This document shows, piece after piece, positions 8,317 to 16,825 of a stretch of DNA of 64,000 bases (positions are counted from its first letter, which is position 1; every line of letters starts with the position of its first letter). The notes beneath the pieces were generated by a model, which was not told the origin of the DNA, did no database searches, and saw only the letters and a list, made by a program, of their open reading frames with translations. The position numbers and the translations under genes are program-made. The DNA comes from JAJXWB01 sp964634325. GTDB lineage: Bacteria > Pseudomonadota > Alphaproteobacteria > Rhizobiales > Beijerinckiaceae. Where the stretch lies: NCBI GenBank assembly GCA_964634325.1, contig CAZWJF010000015.1:11907-75906 (forward strand), written 5' to 3'.

Positions 8317-10154
8317 GACGCTGTCCGGCCTGCGACCGCCGTCTGTCCTGCGTCGACTTCGTCGTCGTCGTCCATCGGCTCTTGCTTGCCGAGACGCGCG
8401 CACTCGACATAAACGCGCAAATTGCAGGTCTGGCAAAGATTGTAATCGAGCCTGCGGTAGATCGCGCGCAAGGCGTCGGTCTTCGACCAGAAGATGTTCT
8501 TTTCGCGTATCTGCTCCAGATAGCCGCCGCGCGCGAGCAGCTCGCGCGCTTGATCCTTCAGTCGTATCAGGAAGAGGTCGCCGCCGCGCTCGCGCAGGCG
8601 CTCGGCGGACGCCACGAGCGCTTCGGCGCCGCCGATGTCGACGAAATTCACGCCGGTCATCACAATCGCGACGAACTTGCAATCCGGCGTTTCTTCTTCG
8701 ATCTCACGCATCGCCTCGGTGAAGGCGCTGACGGCGCCGAAGAACAGCGAACCGTCGAGACGCATGATGCGGAACTGCGGGCATTCGGGCAGGTCCGGCC
8801 GTGGGCTGGTGAACTTGCGCGCCCAGCTCGCAGGGTCGGGTACGCGCGGCAGCAGTTTCGGATTGGACGTGCGGTTGAGATACAGCAGCAGCGACAGCGA
8901 GATGCCGGTCAGAATCGCGACTTCGAGCTCAAGCAACAAAGTCGCCAGGAATGTCACGATCAAAACGACGGTTTCCGCGCGGCTCGTGCGCACGATCTGG
9001 GCGATGTGGTGCTGGTCGATAAGGCCCCAGGCGACGAGCATGAGAATGCCAGCCATCGCCGCGTTCGGCAGATGGGCGGCGAATGGCGCGACGAACGGAA
9101 CGATGGCCAGAAGAATGAGGCCGGCCAGGATCGCCGCCAGCGGCGTTCTGGCGCCGGCTTCGTAATTGACGCCGCTGCGGTTGAATGAGCCCGTCGCGAC
9201 ATAGCCGGAGAAGAATGCGCCGGCGATGTTGGACAGGCCCTGTCCGACGAATTCCTGGCTGGCGTCGATGTGCTGGCCGCTGCGCACGGCCAGCGCGCGC
9301 GCGATCGACAAGGCTTCGGTGAGCGCGAACATCGAGACCGCGATCACCGCCGGAGCGAGTTTGCGCCAGTCGTCGGGATCGAGGCTCGGCATGGAGAGGG
9401 GCGGCAGGCCAGCGTTGAGCGCGCCAACCGTCGGAATTCGCCCCGCGGAGACAGCGTTGAAAATCGCAGCGACGACGCCCCCGGCGAAGATCGCCGTGAT
9501 CATGTAGGGTATGCGCGGGAAATACCGGCGCATCAGAATGCCGGTCAACAGCGTCGCCAGCGAGACCGTCACGATCTCCGGCACGATGTTGTGGGCGTTT
9601 TCGAAGATGTGAATGATGATTTCGTGGATGCGCGCGCCGGAAGGGACATGCACGCCCAGAAAGTGCTTGAGCTGACTCGCCGCAATCAGAACCGCCGCGC
9701 CGGCCGTGAAGCCGATCACCACCGAGTGCGAAATGAAGTTGACCATCGAGCCGAGCTTGAACAGGCCGAGCGTCAATTCGACGAGGCCCACCATCAGCGC
9801 GAGCGTCAGAGCCAGCTGGACGTACTTGGCGCTTCCAGGCTCGGCGTGCTGGCTGAGAGCAGCGTAGAGCACGATCGAGGCCGCGGTCGTCGGGCCCGAG
9901 ACGAGATGCCATGAGGATCCGAACAACGCGGCGACGATCGCCGGAATCATGCTCGCGTAGAGGCCGTATTCGGGGGGCATGCCGGCGATCGTGGCGAAGG
10001 CCACGCTCTGCGGCAGAACGACGACGGCGCCGGTGACGCCGGCCATCAAATCAGACGAGAAGGTGTCGCGATTGACGCGCGGAAGCCATTTCAGAAACGG
10101 GAAGACGGACGTGAATGCCGACTGATGTTTCGGTTGGCTGGTCAGTGCGGACAT
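8313..10154 (-). CDS. SulP family anion transporter with STAS domain and Cys tail (first copy)
   Basis: A 613-residue SulP (SLC26) transporter closely resembling the copy just downstream: the same membrane core beginning VVVLPQSVAFATIAGMPPEY, then a STAS domain, then a tail CQTCNLRVYVECARLGKQ. The copies differ enough to be an old tandem duplication. The last 30 or so residues run past the shared tail into an acidic, Ala-rich end. The gene starts 114 bases after sqr, and a strong stem-loop lies in that gap. Its job may be to exchange sulfate produced by SoeABC against another anion; this is an inference from position. Confidence 0.92.
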   Translation of the reverse strand: MSALTSQPKHQSAFTSVFPFLKWLPRVNRDTFSSDLMAGVTGAVVVLPQSVAFATIAGMPPEYGLYASMIPAIVAALFGSSWHLVSGPTTAASIVLYAALSQHAEPGSAKYVQLALTLALMVGLVELTLGLFKLGSMVNFISHSVVIGFTAGAAVLIAASQLKHFLGVHVPSGARIHEIIIHIFENAHNIVPEIVTVSLATLLTGILMRRYFPRIPYMITAIFAGGVVAAIFNAVSAGRIPTVGALNAGLPPLSMPSLDPDDWRKLAPAVIAVSMFALTEALSIARALAVRSGQHIDASQEFVGQGLSNIAGAFFSGYVATGSFNRSGVNYEAGARTPLAAILAGLILLAIVPFVAPFAAHLPNAAMAGILMLVAWGLIDQHHIAQIVRTSRAETVVLIVTFLATLLLELEVAILTGISLSLLLYLNRTSNPKLLPRVPDPASWARKFTSPRPDLPECPQFRIMRLDGSLFFGAVSAFTEAMREIEEETPDCKFVAIVMTGVNFVDIGGAEALVASAERLRERGGDLFLIRLKDQARELLARGGYLEQIREKNIFWSKTDALRAIYRRLDYNLCQTCNLRVYVECARLGKQEPMDDDDEVDAGQTAVAGRTAS

Positions 10155-10220
10155 GTTCCGCCTGCGTCCTTCTCCGGTCGGCCAAAGCCGTGTTCAACAT
10201 GCGATCAACGAATGGTCGAC

Positions 10221-10243
10221 GGCGGCTTCTCGAAGAAGCCGCC
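10221..10243 (-). terminator. Strong stem-loop after sqr
   Basis: A perfect inverted repeat with 10-bp arms (GGCGGCTTCT 10221-10230, AGAAGCCGCC 10234-10243) and a 3-base loop lies between sqr and the SulP pair. No T run follows on the minus strand, so it may be a weak terminator, an RNA-stability element or a Rho-related site. It suggests that sqr and the SulP-soe genes are not expressed equally. Confidence 0.6.
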
Positions 10244-10268
10244 ATCTGTGGCCTGGCGATGCGCCGGC

Positions 10269-11555
10269 TCAGTCGGTCGTGACCTGCTTGAGCTTGCCGA
10301 TGCCGAGCATGTTCAGCGCGGCCGTCTCGTAGAACGGCTCGCTCTCGCCCTTGCGCATCTTGCGGATGAAGTATTTCTCGAAGGCGATCTTGGCCGCGTG
10401 CACCCACTTGCCCGACGAGGACCAGTTGACGTTGCGCGGCGGAATCTGCGGCTGAGCGACGAAGGCGATGCCGGAATCGCCGAAGTCGGCGAGGCAGACG
10501 GCGTTCCACGTGCCCTGGTGCCTCGGCGCCTGGCCACGCAGCATCGCGCCGATGTTGTGGGCCGTCGCGGTGACCATGGATTCGATCATGAAACCCGTCT
10601 TCGGAACGCCGCACGGCACAGGCGTGGGGCCCATGGGCGGAATTGCAACGCAGACGCCGACCGAAAACACGTTCTTGAAGGTCGGGTTTTGCTGATGCTT
10701 GTCGACGAGCACAAAGCCGCGCGGATTGACCAGGCCTTCGATGCCCATCAGGGGCTTGATGCCGCGGAAGGCCGGCAGCATCATCGAGAAGCCGAAGGGA
10801 AGCTCCTTGGCTTCCTTGACGGAGCCGTCGGGATTGACCTCCTCGACGTGCATCTTGCCGTCTTCAACCTTCTTCACGCGCGTCGAGGTCATCCACTTGA
10901 TGTGGTGCTCGCGCATTTCACTCTCGAGCAGACCTTTGGTGTCGCCAACGCCATCGAGGCCGAGATGGCCGACGTAAGGCTCCGAGGTCACGAAGGTCAT
11001 CTGCACCTGGTCGCGAATCTTGCGGCGGCGCAACTCGGTGTCGAGGATGAACGTATATTCGTAAGCCGGGCCGAAGCAGGAGGCGCCTTGCACGGCGCCG
11101 ACGACGATCGGCTTCGGGTTCTTGCAGAACTCCTCGAAGGAGACCGACGCCTTCAACGCATGGTCGACGTGGCAGATCGAATTCGTGTAGCCGCCATTCG
11201 GGCCCAGGCCTTCGATCTCGTCGAACGCCAGTTCGGGGCCCGTCGCGATGATCAGATAGTCGTAGGAAACCTTCGTGCCGTCTTCGAGCTCGATCCAGTT
11301 TTCCTGTGGCACGACCTTGGAGACGGGAACGGGTTTGAAGGCGATGCCGCGGCGCGCGAACGTCGGCGCCAGATCGACCTGGATCGCTTCGCGAGAGCGC
11401 CAGCCGACGGCGACCCACGGATTGGAAGGAACGAAATGATAGATCGGATCCTTGGTGACGACCGTGAGCTTGTCCTCCGGACGCAGCTGATCCTTCATTT
11501 CGTAGGCCATGACGACGCCGGCCAGACCAGCGCCCATAATTACGACTTCCGCCAT
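10269..11555 (-). CDS. sqr: Sulfide:quinone oxidoreductase
   Basis: A 428-residue FAD enzyme with an N-terminal dinucleotide-binding motif (GAGLAG, residues 8-13) and the segment FVPSNPWVAVGW typical of sulfide:quinone oxidoreductases. Cysteines at 128, 160 and 354 fall at or within two residues of the three catalytic cysteines known for the Acidithiobacillus ferrooxidans enzyme (128, 160, 356). It would oxidise sulfide to polysulfide and reduce membrane quinone. The ATG at 11555 is chosen because the Rossmann fold begins directly there; an open frame continues upstream without homology. The SQR type cannot be fixed without alignment. A 332-base leader with an ATATTCG-type motif precedes it. 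Confidence 0.92.
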   Translation of the reverse strand: MAEVVIMGAGLAGVVMAYEMKDQLRPEDKLTVVTKDPIYHFVPSNPWVAVGWRSREAIQVDLAPTFARRGIAFKPVPVSKVVPQENWIELEDGTKVSYDYLIIATGPELAFDEIEGLGPNGGYTNSICHVDHALKASVSFEEFCKNPKPIVVGAVQGASCFGPAYEYTFILDTELRRRKIRDQVQMTFVTSEPYVGHLGLDGVGDTKGLLESEMREHHIKWMTSTRVKKVEDGKMHVEEVNPDGSVKEAKELPFGFSMMLPAFRGIKPLMGIEGLVNPRGFVLVDKHQQNPTFKNVFSVGVCVAIPPMGPTPVPCGVPKTGFMIESMVTATAHNIGAMLRGQAPRHQGTWNAVCLADFGDSGIAFVAQPQIPPRNVNWSSSGKWVHAAKIAFEKYFIRKMRKGESEPFYETAALNMLGIGKLKQVTTD

Positions 11556-11887
11556 GTTCGTCCCCGCTCCCTGATTAGGCGCAATTATTTTGTCGAACGA
11601 CGTCTTGTTGTCGAGCCGTCCGATTGCCACAGTCGCCCCGCCAGAATGACACACGGGGGCGGCGGAACGCGCAATAACGGACGCCTGCGCGCCTGTTCAC
11701 GATTTATTATATTCGCGTATCATGATTTGTCCAATCGTTTCTCGGCGCCGAAATGCTGTTGCAGCGCAGCAACCGCTAGCGGGCGCCCGACGAAAATGGA
11801 CAGCCGTTCACGTCGGCGAAGCGCCGGAAGCGCCCGTGGAAAGCTGGCGGCGTGCGGCGCGTCGCGCCGCCGGCCTCGCGCGGGCCG
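11556..11887. promoter_or_regulatory. Gap before sqr with promoter and candidate operator
   Basis: No gene is seen in these 332 bases. They form the upstream region of sqr (minus strand) and the 3' side of a small minus-strand gene. The AT-rich stretch 11701-11735 stands out from the GC-rich surroundings. It holds ATATTCGCGTAT (11709-11720) next to the palindrome ATCATGAT (11719-11726). The same ATCATGAT palindrome occurs next to ATATTCG in the arsR-soxX gap. This is a likely operator-promoter area for sqr. The 11740-11887 part is GC-rich and shows nothing clear. Confidence 0.5.
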
Positions 11888-12106
11888 TCAGTCGCCGCGT
11901 TCGACGTCCCGAAGCCAGTCGCGCATCGCGTTCGACCAAAGTTCGGCGGCGCGGGGATCCAGGTCGAGCGTCGTGAAGCGCCGTCCCTCGCGGATCGTCG
12001 TTCGCAGCAGACGCATGCCGCTTTCGAACCGGAGCTCCTCCAGGCGAATCTCCTTGGCGTAGGGCGCCTGGATGATGTCTCGCTTGATGCGTTCGGGTTC
12101 GGTCAT
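11888..12106 (-). CDS. Small conserved-looking protein of unknown function (72 aa)
   Basis: I do not recognise this 72-residue protein. It is soluble, rich in Arg and Glu, and begins MTEPERIKRDIIQAPYAKEI; no cysteine, signal peptide or membrane segment is present. Its ATG overlaps the stop codon of the 66-residue gene upstream as ATGA, so the two are probably made together. The pair follows the TauD-type dioxygenase gene on the same strand. The tight coupling argues that it is a real gene despite its size. Confidence 0.65.
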   Translation of the reverse strand: MTEPERIKRDIIQAPYAKEIRLEELRFESGMRLLRTTIREGRRFTTLDLDPRAAELWSNAMRDWLRDVERGD

Positions 12107-12303
12107 TCGCGTTTTCGCTCCGCCTGGTAGAATACGAGTTCGAGCCGCGTCTCCCATTTCGGCGGCGTGTCGGGATATTCCGGCTTGATGTCCATATACA
12201 GATGGATTTCGCCGTCGCGCGCGGCTTGCGCGACATATTCCTCGAGCTGCTTGAAACTCGACGCCTCCGGGTGGGCGATCATCAATTCGCTGACATAGAC
12301 CAT
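12103..12303 (-). CDS. Small protein of unknown function (66 aa)
   Basis: I do not recognise this 66-residue soluble protein. It begins MVYVSELMIAHPEAS and has a charged C-terminal end; it contains no cysteine. The gene lies 22 bases after the dioxygenase gene and overlaps the next small gene by 4 bases (ATGA), giving a three-gene set that runs away from dsrA. The set could share the dsr promoter region, read in the other direction. Confidence 0.65.
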   Translation of the reverse strand: MVYVSELMIAHPEASSFKQLEEYVAQAARDGEIHLYMDIKPEYPDTPPKWETRLELVFYQAERKRE

Positions 12304-12325
12304 GCGGCTCCTCTCGATGCTGCGG

Positions 12326-13237
12326 TCAGGCGATCAGACCATGGTAGCGGATACGATACAGCAGCCGGCCGGCGTTTTGTCGCGTCGTGAAGCCGGTGCG
12401 GTCGTGCAGGACATTGTTGCAGATCAGACCCCAGCCGGGCCTGAGGCGCGCGCGCAGCACCAGCGGATCGGTCGCCAGAATTCGCGCAAGCGCGTCGGCC
12501 GCGTCGCGCGTCGCCGGATCGTCGCGCCAGGCGATCGAACGGGTGCGCGCCGTATAGCGCATGCCGAGCGCGCCGGAGCGGGGATCGACATAGAACACGG
12601 GGCCGACGTTGGTTGGCCGCACGCGGCCGCTCGGTTCGACGTTCTCGGGGATCGACATGGCCTGAGGGTGCATCAACGCCGCGATGTGGCCGGGGTTTTT
12701 GTCGCGCAGCCTGATGTAGGCGATCTCGTGGTCGAGCAAACCGTTCTCGCCGCCGTCGGCGTCGCGCACGCAATGCAGGATCATCGCCTGCACAGCGCGG
12801 TCCGGGCCGTGGAAATTGTAATATCCGTCGGTGTGCCAGGCGATCGGTCGGTTCGTGTAAGGGATATATCCGAGGCGTCCGCCGCTCTCGACGACTTCAA
12901 TGGCTACCAGCCCGTCCTGATCGCGCGATCGATGATCCTCGACCGCCTCGAGGCCCATGAACCGACCGAGTTGCAGGACGGCGCGCCGCTGCGCGGTTTC
13001 GTCGAGCGACGGCGGGAAGGCGTAGACCGCCATGTTGGCGCGACCGCATCGCTCCCTGATCGCATCGCGCTCCGAGGCGGAGATCGAGAACGGATCTTCG
13101 ATCTGGACGACGAGTTGCTCGATCGCCGTCGGATAGCGTTCGAGCTTGGTCGCACGCCAGGCGCGATACGCGGGCTCGTCCGCCAGCTCGAACGGGCCAT
13201 CGCCTTGCTGCGCGCGCAAGGTCCGGGCAGTCGGCAT
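12326..13237 (-). CDS. TauD/TfdA family Fe(II)/2-oxoglutarate dioxygenase
   Basis: A 303-residue oxygenase with the iron triad visible: His135-x-Asp137 in AWHTDGYYN and the distal His278 in NNVLHDRTGF, followed by Arg residues suited to bind 2-oxoglutarate. The family hydroxylates organic substrates, among them sulfonates such as taurine, but the substrate here is not known. The ATG at 13237 has an ideal site (GGGAGGA, 7 bases upstream). The gene is divergent from dsrA across 263 bases. A role in releasing sulfite from sulfonates would fit the neighbourhood, but this is speculation. Confidence 0.85.
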   Translation of the reverse strand: MPTARTLRAQQGDGPFELADEPAYRAWRATKLERYPTAIEQLVVQIEDPFSISASERDAIRERCGRANMAVYAFPPSLDETAQRRAVLQLGRFMGLEAVEDHRSRDQDGLVAIEVVESGGRLGYIPYTNRPIAWHTDGYYNFHGPDRAVQAMILHCVRDADGGENGLLDHEIAYIRLRDKNPGHIAALMHPQAMSIPENVEPSGRVRPTNVGPVFYVDPRSGALGMRYTARTRSIAWRDDPATRDAADALARILATDPLVLRARLRPGWGLICNNVLHDRTGFTTRQNAGRLLYRIRYHGLIA

Positions 13238-13500
13238 TCTTGTCCTCCCATGCGTAGCGCCATGGTTTTCCACGGATTTGCGGGAAGATGGAGCGCTACG
13301 CCAGATTTCCTATTCTCATATTCAAATTTTTTGTTATTATGTCCCTGTCACGTCCAATTGAAAAGTCCGAATCGCGTTTCCAGTCAAAGGGTCGGCGCGG
13401 GCGAGGACAGGCGGCGCGAAGCGCGTCGCGGCGGGACAGGGAGGTGCGCATTGGGCTCCGAGGGAGCTTGTGCGGCCACGCTGTGAAGGGAGACATGTGC
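13238..13500. promoter_or_regulatory. Divergent promoter region between dioxygenase gene and dsrA
   Basis: An AT-rich patch (about 13306-13345) in otherwise GC-rich DNA holds TATTC at 13311-13315 and CATATTCAAA at 13317-13326, two half-sites of the ATATTC type found before sqr and dsrE2, followed by a T-rich run. It is the likely control region of the dsr operon. About 155 bases of leader lie between it and dsrA; nothing else clear is seen there. Confidence 0.5.
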
Positions 13501-14799
13501 ATGTCGCACGATGACGCGAAGAGCGCTAACGCGCAAAAAGGTCAGCATCCGACGCCTTTGCTGGACCAGTTGGAAGCCGGCCCGTGGCCGAGCTTCGTGA
13601 CCGGACTGAAGCGTCTGCGCGATTCGGGCGACAAGCAGTACGCCCCGATGATGAACGATCTTCTGGGTCAGCTCGAGCACTCCTACGAGAACAAGCTCGG
13701 CTACTGGAAGGGCGGCACCGTGTCGGTGTTCGGATACGGCGGCGGCGTCATTCCGCGCTTCTCCGAAGTCGCCGACAAGTTCCCGGCCTCGAAGGAATTC
13801 CACACGCTGCGCGTTCAGCCGCCGGCTGGCTACCACTATGACACCGCCACGCTGCGCAAGATGTGCGACATCTGGGAAAAGCACGGCTCCGGCCTGATCG
13901 CTTTCCACGGACAGTCGGGCGACATCATGTTCCAGGGCTGCTCGACCGAGAACGTGCAGAAGGCGTTCGACGACCTCAACGAGATCGGTTTCGACCTCGG
14001 CGGCGCCGGCCCGGCGCTGCGCACCTCGATGAGCTGCGTGGGTCATGCGCGCTGCGAAATGTCCTGCTATGACGAGGTGCAGGCGCATCGCACGGTCATC
14101 AACGAATTTCTGGACGAAATGCATCGTCCGGCGCTGCCCTACAAGTTCAAGTTCAAGTTCTCGGGCTGCGGAAACGACTGCGTCAACGCCATCCATCGCG
14201 CGGACTTCGCCGTGATCGGCACGTGGCGCGACGACATGAAGGTCAATCAGGACGAGGTGAAGAAGTACGTGGCGCGCGTCGGCCGCAAGTATGCGATCGA
14301 CCATGTCATCGCCATGTGCCCGACCCGCGCGCTCAGCCTGAACGACGACGATACGCTGGACGTCGACAACAAGTCCTGCGTGCGCTGCATGCACTGCCTG
14401 AACGTGATGAACAAGGCGCTGTCGCCGGGCGACGACCGCGGCGCGTCCATCCTGATCGGCGGCAAGCGCGCGCTGAAGATCGGCGATCTGATGGGCACGA
14501 TGATCGTGCCGTTCATCAAGCTCGAAACCGAAGAGGATTTCGAGAAGCTGAAAGAGATGGCGCGCAATCTGCTCGACTTCTTCGCCGACAACGCGCTCGA
14601 GCACGAGCGTATCGGCGAGACGATGGACCGTATCGGTCTGCCGGCCTTCCTTGAGGCGCTCGGCCTCGAGCCGGATCCGAACATGGTCAATCATCCGCGC
14701 ACCTCGTGCTACGTCCGTACGGACGATTTCGACGAGGAAGCGGAGAAGTATTTCGAGCGCCGCGCGCACAAGGACGCCAAGCGCGTCGCCGCGGAGTAA
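13501..14799 (+). CDS. dsrA: Dissimilatory sulfite reductase alpha subunit (oxidative type)
   Basis: A 432-residue siroheme protein. The siroheme/[4Fe-4S] ligands are visible as CVGHARC (C-x5-C) and CGNDC (C-x3-C). A ferredoxin domain contributes CPTRAL and CVRCMHC. With DsrB it would run in reverse and oxidise sulfur carried on DsrC to sulfite in the cytoplasm. The companion genes dsrEFH and dsrL, found in sulfur oxidisers and not in sulfate reducers, indicate the oxidative type. The ATG at 13501 is preferred over 13495 since AGGGAG (13487-13492) then lies 8 bases upstream. It is the first gene of the dsr operon. Confidence 0.96.
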   Translation: MSHDDAKSANAQKGQHPTPLLDQLEAGPWPSFVTGLKRLRDSGDKQYAPMMNDLLGQLEHSYENKLGYWKGGTVSVFGYGGGVIPRFSEVADKFPASKEFHTLRVQPPAGYHYDTATLRKMCDIWEKHGSGLIAFHGQSGDIMFQGCSTENVQKAFDDLNEIGFDLGGAGPALRTSMSCVGHARCEMSCYDEVQAHRTVINEFLDEMHRPALPYKFKFKFSGCGNDCVNAIHRADFAVIGTWRDDMKVNQDEVKKYVARVGRKYAIDHVIAMCPTRALSLNDDDTLDVDNKSCVRCMHCLNVMNKALSPGDDRGASILIGGKRALKIGDLMGTMIVPFIKLETEEDFEKLKEMARNLLDFFADNALEHERIGETMDRIGLPAFLEALGLEPDPNMVNHPRTSCYVRTDDFDEEAEKYFERRAHKDAKRVAAE

Positions 14800-14809
14800 T
14801 GCGCTAACG

Positions 14810-14837
14810 CGGGTCGCAGGCTAAACGCCGCGACCCG
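14810..14837 (+). other. Stem-loop between dsrA and dsrB
   Basis: CGGGTCGC (14810-14817) pairs with GCGACCCG (14830-14837). The stem can be extended by GGC/GCC around a TAAAC loop, with one bulged A. No T run follows. It is more likely an RNA processing or stabilising hairpin than a terminator. Confidence 0.6.
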
Positions 14838-14868
14838 TCGTTCATCGAAATTCGGGAGGAGTTCTCAG

Positions 14869-15948
14869 ATGAATGTCGCCGTTCAGCCGCGTCGCCCTGA
14901 CGAATGCGGAGTGCCGGATCCGTTTCCGTTGATGCATCCGGTCCTGAAGAAGAATTACGGCAACTGGGCGTGGCACGATCGCCTGCGTCCGGGCGTGCTG
15001 CATCACGTCTCCAAGAGCGGGGACGAGGTGTGGACCGTTCGCGCCGGCACGCAGCGTCAGATGGACGTCTATACGATCCGCCTGCTCTGCGACATCGCGG
15101 ATAAATTCGCCGAAGGCCACGTGCGTTTCACGACGCGCTCCAACATCGAGTACATGGTCAGTTCGGTCGACAAGGTCGAGCCGCTGATCGCCGAACTCAA
15201 CAAGCACGGCTTCCCGGTCGGCGGCACCGGCAATTCGGTGTCGATGATCTCGCACACCCAGGGCTGGCTGCACTGCGACATTCCGGGCACGGACGCGTCG
15301 GGCGTGGTCAAGAGCCTGATGGACATGATGCACCACGAGTTCACGCATGAGGAAATGCCGAACCGCGTGCGCATCACGACCTCCTGCTGCCAGATCAACT
15401 GCGGCGGTCAGGGCGATATCTCGATCAACGTCCAGTACACCAAACCGCCGAAGATCAATCACGACCTGGTGTCGAAGGTCTGCGAGCGTCCGGCCGTCGT
15501 CGCGCGCTGCCCCGTGGCGGCGATCCGTCCGGCCATGGTGAACGGCGTGCCGTCGCTCGAAGTCGACGAACAGAAGTGCGTGTGCTGCGGCGCCTGCTAT
15601 CCGCCGTGCCCGCCGATGCAGATCAACGGCGCGGACTCGACCAAGATCGCCGTCTGGGTCGGCGGCAAACACTCGAACGCCCGCTCCAAGCCGACGTTCC
15701 ACAAGCTGGTTGTCGCCAATCTTCCGAACAACGCGCCGCGTTGGCCGGAGGTCGAGGCGGTTGTGAAGAAGATTCTCTACGCCTACAAGGAGCACGGCAA
15801 AGATTACGAGCGTCTCGGCGAGTGGATCGAGCGCATCGGCTGGCCGCGCTTCTTCGAATTGTGCGATTTCGCCTTCACCAAGCATCACCTCGATACCTGG
15901 ACCGGCGCGCGCAAGACGATGAACATGTCGGCGCACGTTCACTTCTGA
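14869..15948 (+). CDS. dsrB: Dissimilatory sulfite reductase beta subunit (oxidative type)
   Basis: A 359-residue partner of DsrA in the alpha2-beta2 enzyme. The cluster ligands are seen as TTSCCQINCGG and the ferredoxin domain as CVCCGACYPPCPP, with another cysteine in ARCPVAA. The length matches other DsrB proteins. It begins 69 bases after dsrA, with a GGGAGGAG binding site before the ATG. Both subunits appear intact, so the enzyme should be functional. Confidence 0.96.
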   Translation: MNVAVQPRRPDECGVPDPFPLMHPVLKKNYGNWAWHDRLRPGVLHHVSKSGDEVWTVRAGTQRQMDVYTIRLLCDIADKFAEGHVRFTTRSNIEYMVSSVDKVEPLIAELNKHGFPVGGTGNSVSMISHTQGWLHCDIPGTDASGVVKSLMDMMHHEFTHEEMPNRVRITTSCCQINCGGQGDISINVQYTKPPKINHDLVSKVCERPAVVARCPVAAIRPAMVNGVPSLEVDEQKCVCCGACYPPCPPMQINGADSTKIAVWVGGKHSNARSKPTFHKLVVANLPNNAPRWPEVEAVVKKILYAYKEHGKDYERLGEWIERIGWPRFFELCDFAFTKHHLDTWTGARKTMNMSAHVHF

Positions 15949-15956
15949 CAACTTCA

Positions 15957-15977
15957 GGCGCGGCCATGAGCCGCGCC
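15957..15977 (+). other. Stem-loop between dsrB and dsrE
   Basis: A perfect 8-bp stem (GGCGCGGC 15957-15964, GCCGCGCC 15970-15977) with a 5-base loop and no T run after it. It is the second of three GC-rich hairpins that directly follow dsrA, dsrB and dsrC. Confidence 0.6.
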
Positions 15978-16005
15978 GTTCGAAACGAAGGGCGGGGAGG
16001 TATCG

Positions 16006-16398
16006 TTGCGGTTCGGAATTCTGGTCAACGAGGGGCCGTATACGCATCAGGCGTCTGACACCGCCTATCGTTTTGCGGTCGCCGCGCTCGAGAAGGGGCA
16101 CGAAATCTTTCGTGTCTTCTTCTACCACGACGGCGTGAACAACGGCACGCGCTACACCGTGCCGCCGCAGGACGATCGCAATCTGCAGAAGCTGTGGAGC
16201 GAGCTCGCCGAGAAGCACAAGCTCGATCTCGTCGTGTGCATCGCGGCGGCGCAGCGGCGCGGCATTCTGGACGCCAATGAAGCCAAGCGTCAGGGCAAGG
16301 ACGGCGACAACATCGCGCCGGGCTTTCGTATCTCGGGCCTCGGTCAGTTGATCGAGGCGGGCATCCAGGCGGATCGCCTGGTCACGTTCGGCGATTGA
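16006..16398 (+). CDS. dsrE: Sulfur transfer protein DsrE
   Basis: A 130-residue subunit of the cytoplasmic DsrEFH hexamer. The active-site cysteine is at residue 78 in LVVCIAAAQRRG, the same number as in Allochromatium vinosum DsrE. It accepts sulfane sulfur from TusA and passes it to DsrC. The start is a TTG at 16006: GGGGAGG lies 5 bases upstream and Cys78 then has the expected position. The presence of DsrEFH is one of the best marks of an oxidative dsr pathway. Confidence 0.94.
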   Translation: MRFGILVNEGPYTHQASDTAYRFAVAALEKGHEIFRVFFYHDGVNNGTRYTVPPQDDRNLQKLWSELAEKHKLDLVVCIAAAQRRGILDANEAKRQGKDGDNIAPGFRISGLGQLIEAGIQADRLVTFGD

Positions 16399-16407
16399 GA
16401 GGCGGTC

Positions 16408-16818
16408 ATGTCGGACGACAGGAAGAAATTTTTCTACATCAATCGCCGCGCGCCGTACGGCACGGTGTACGCCCTGGAATCGCTTGAAGTCGTGCTGATC
16501 GGCGCGGCCTTCGAGCAGGATGTCAGCCTCGCGTTCGTCGACGACGGCGTCTACCAGCTGATGGCCAACCAGGACACGGCCGGCGTCGGCATGAAGAACT
16601 TCTCGAAGACGTACAAGGCGCTCGGCGACTACGAAGTGCGCAAGCTCTACGTCGAAAAAGAATCGCTGGCCGAGCGCGGCCTGACCGTGGACGACCTGAT
16701 GCCGATCACCTACGAGGACGAGGACGACGATTACGCTGAAAAGCCGTCGCTGATCTTTGTGGATCGCGCGGAAATGGCCAAGCTGATCGCTGGCCAAGAC
16801 GTCATCCTGAGCTTCTGA
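16408..16818 (+). CDS. dsrF: Sulfur relay protein DsrF
   Basis: A 136-residue DsrE-fold protein (opening KKFFYINRRAPYGTVYALE) without the DsrE-type active-site cysteine; no cysteine is seen in it at all. It is the structural partner in the DsrEFH complex. It starts 9 bases after dsrE and ends 7 bases before dsrH. A strongly acidic loop (YEDEDDDYAE) lies near residue 110. Confidence 0.92.
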   Translation: MSDDRKKFFYINRRAPYGTVYALESLEVVLIGAAFEQDVSLAFVDDGVYQLMANQDTAGVGMKNFSKTYKALGDYEVRKLYVEKESLAERGLTVDDLMPITYEDEDDDYAEKPSLIFVDRAEMAKLIAGQDVILSF

Positions 16819-16825
16819 GGGCGCC

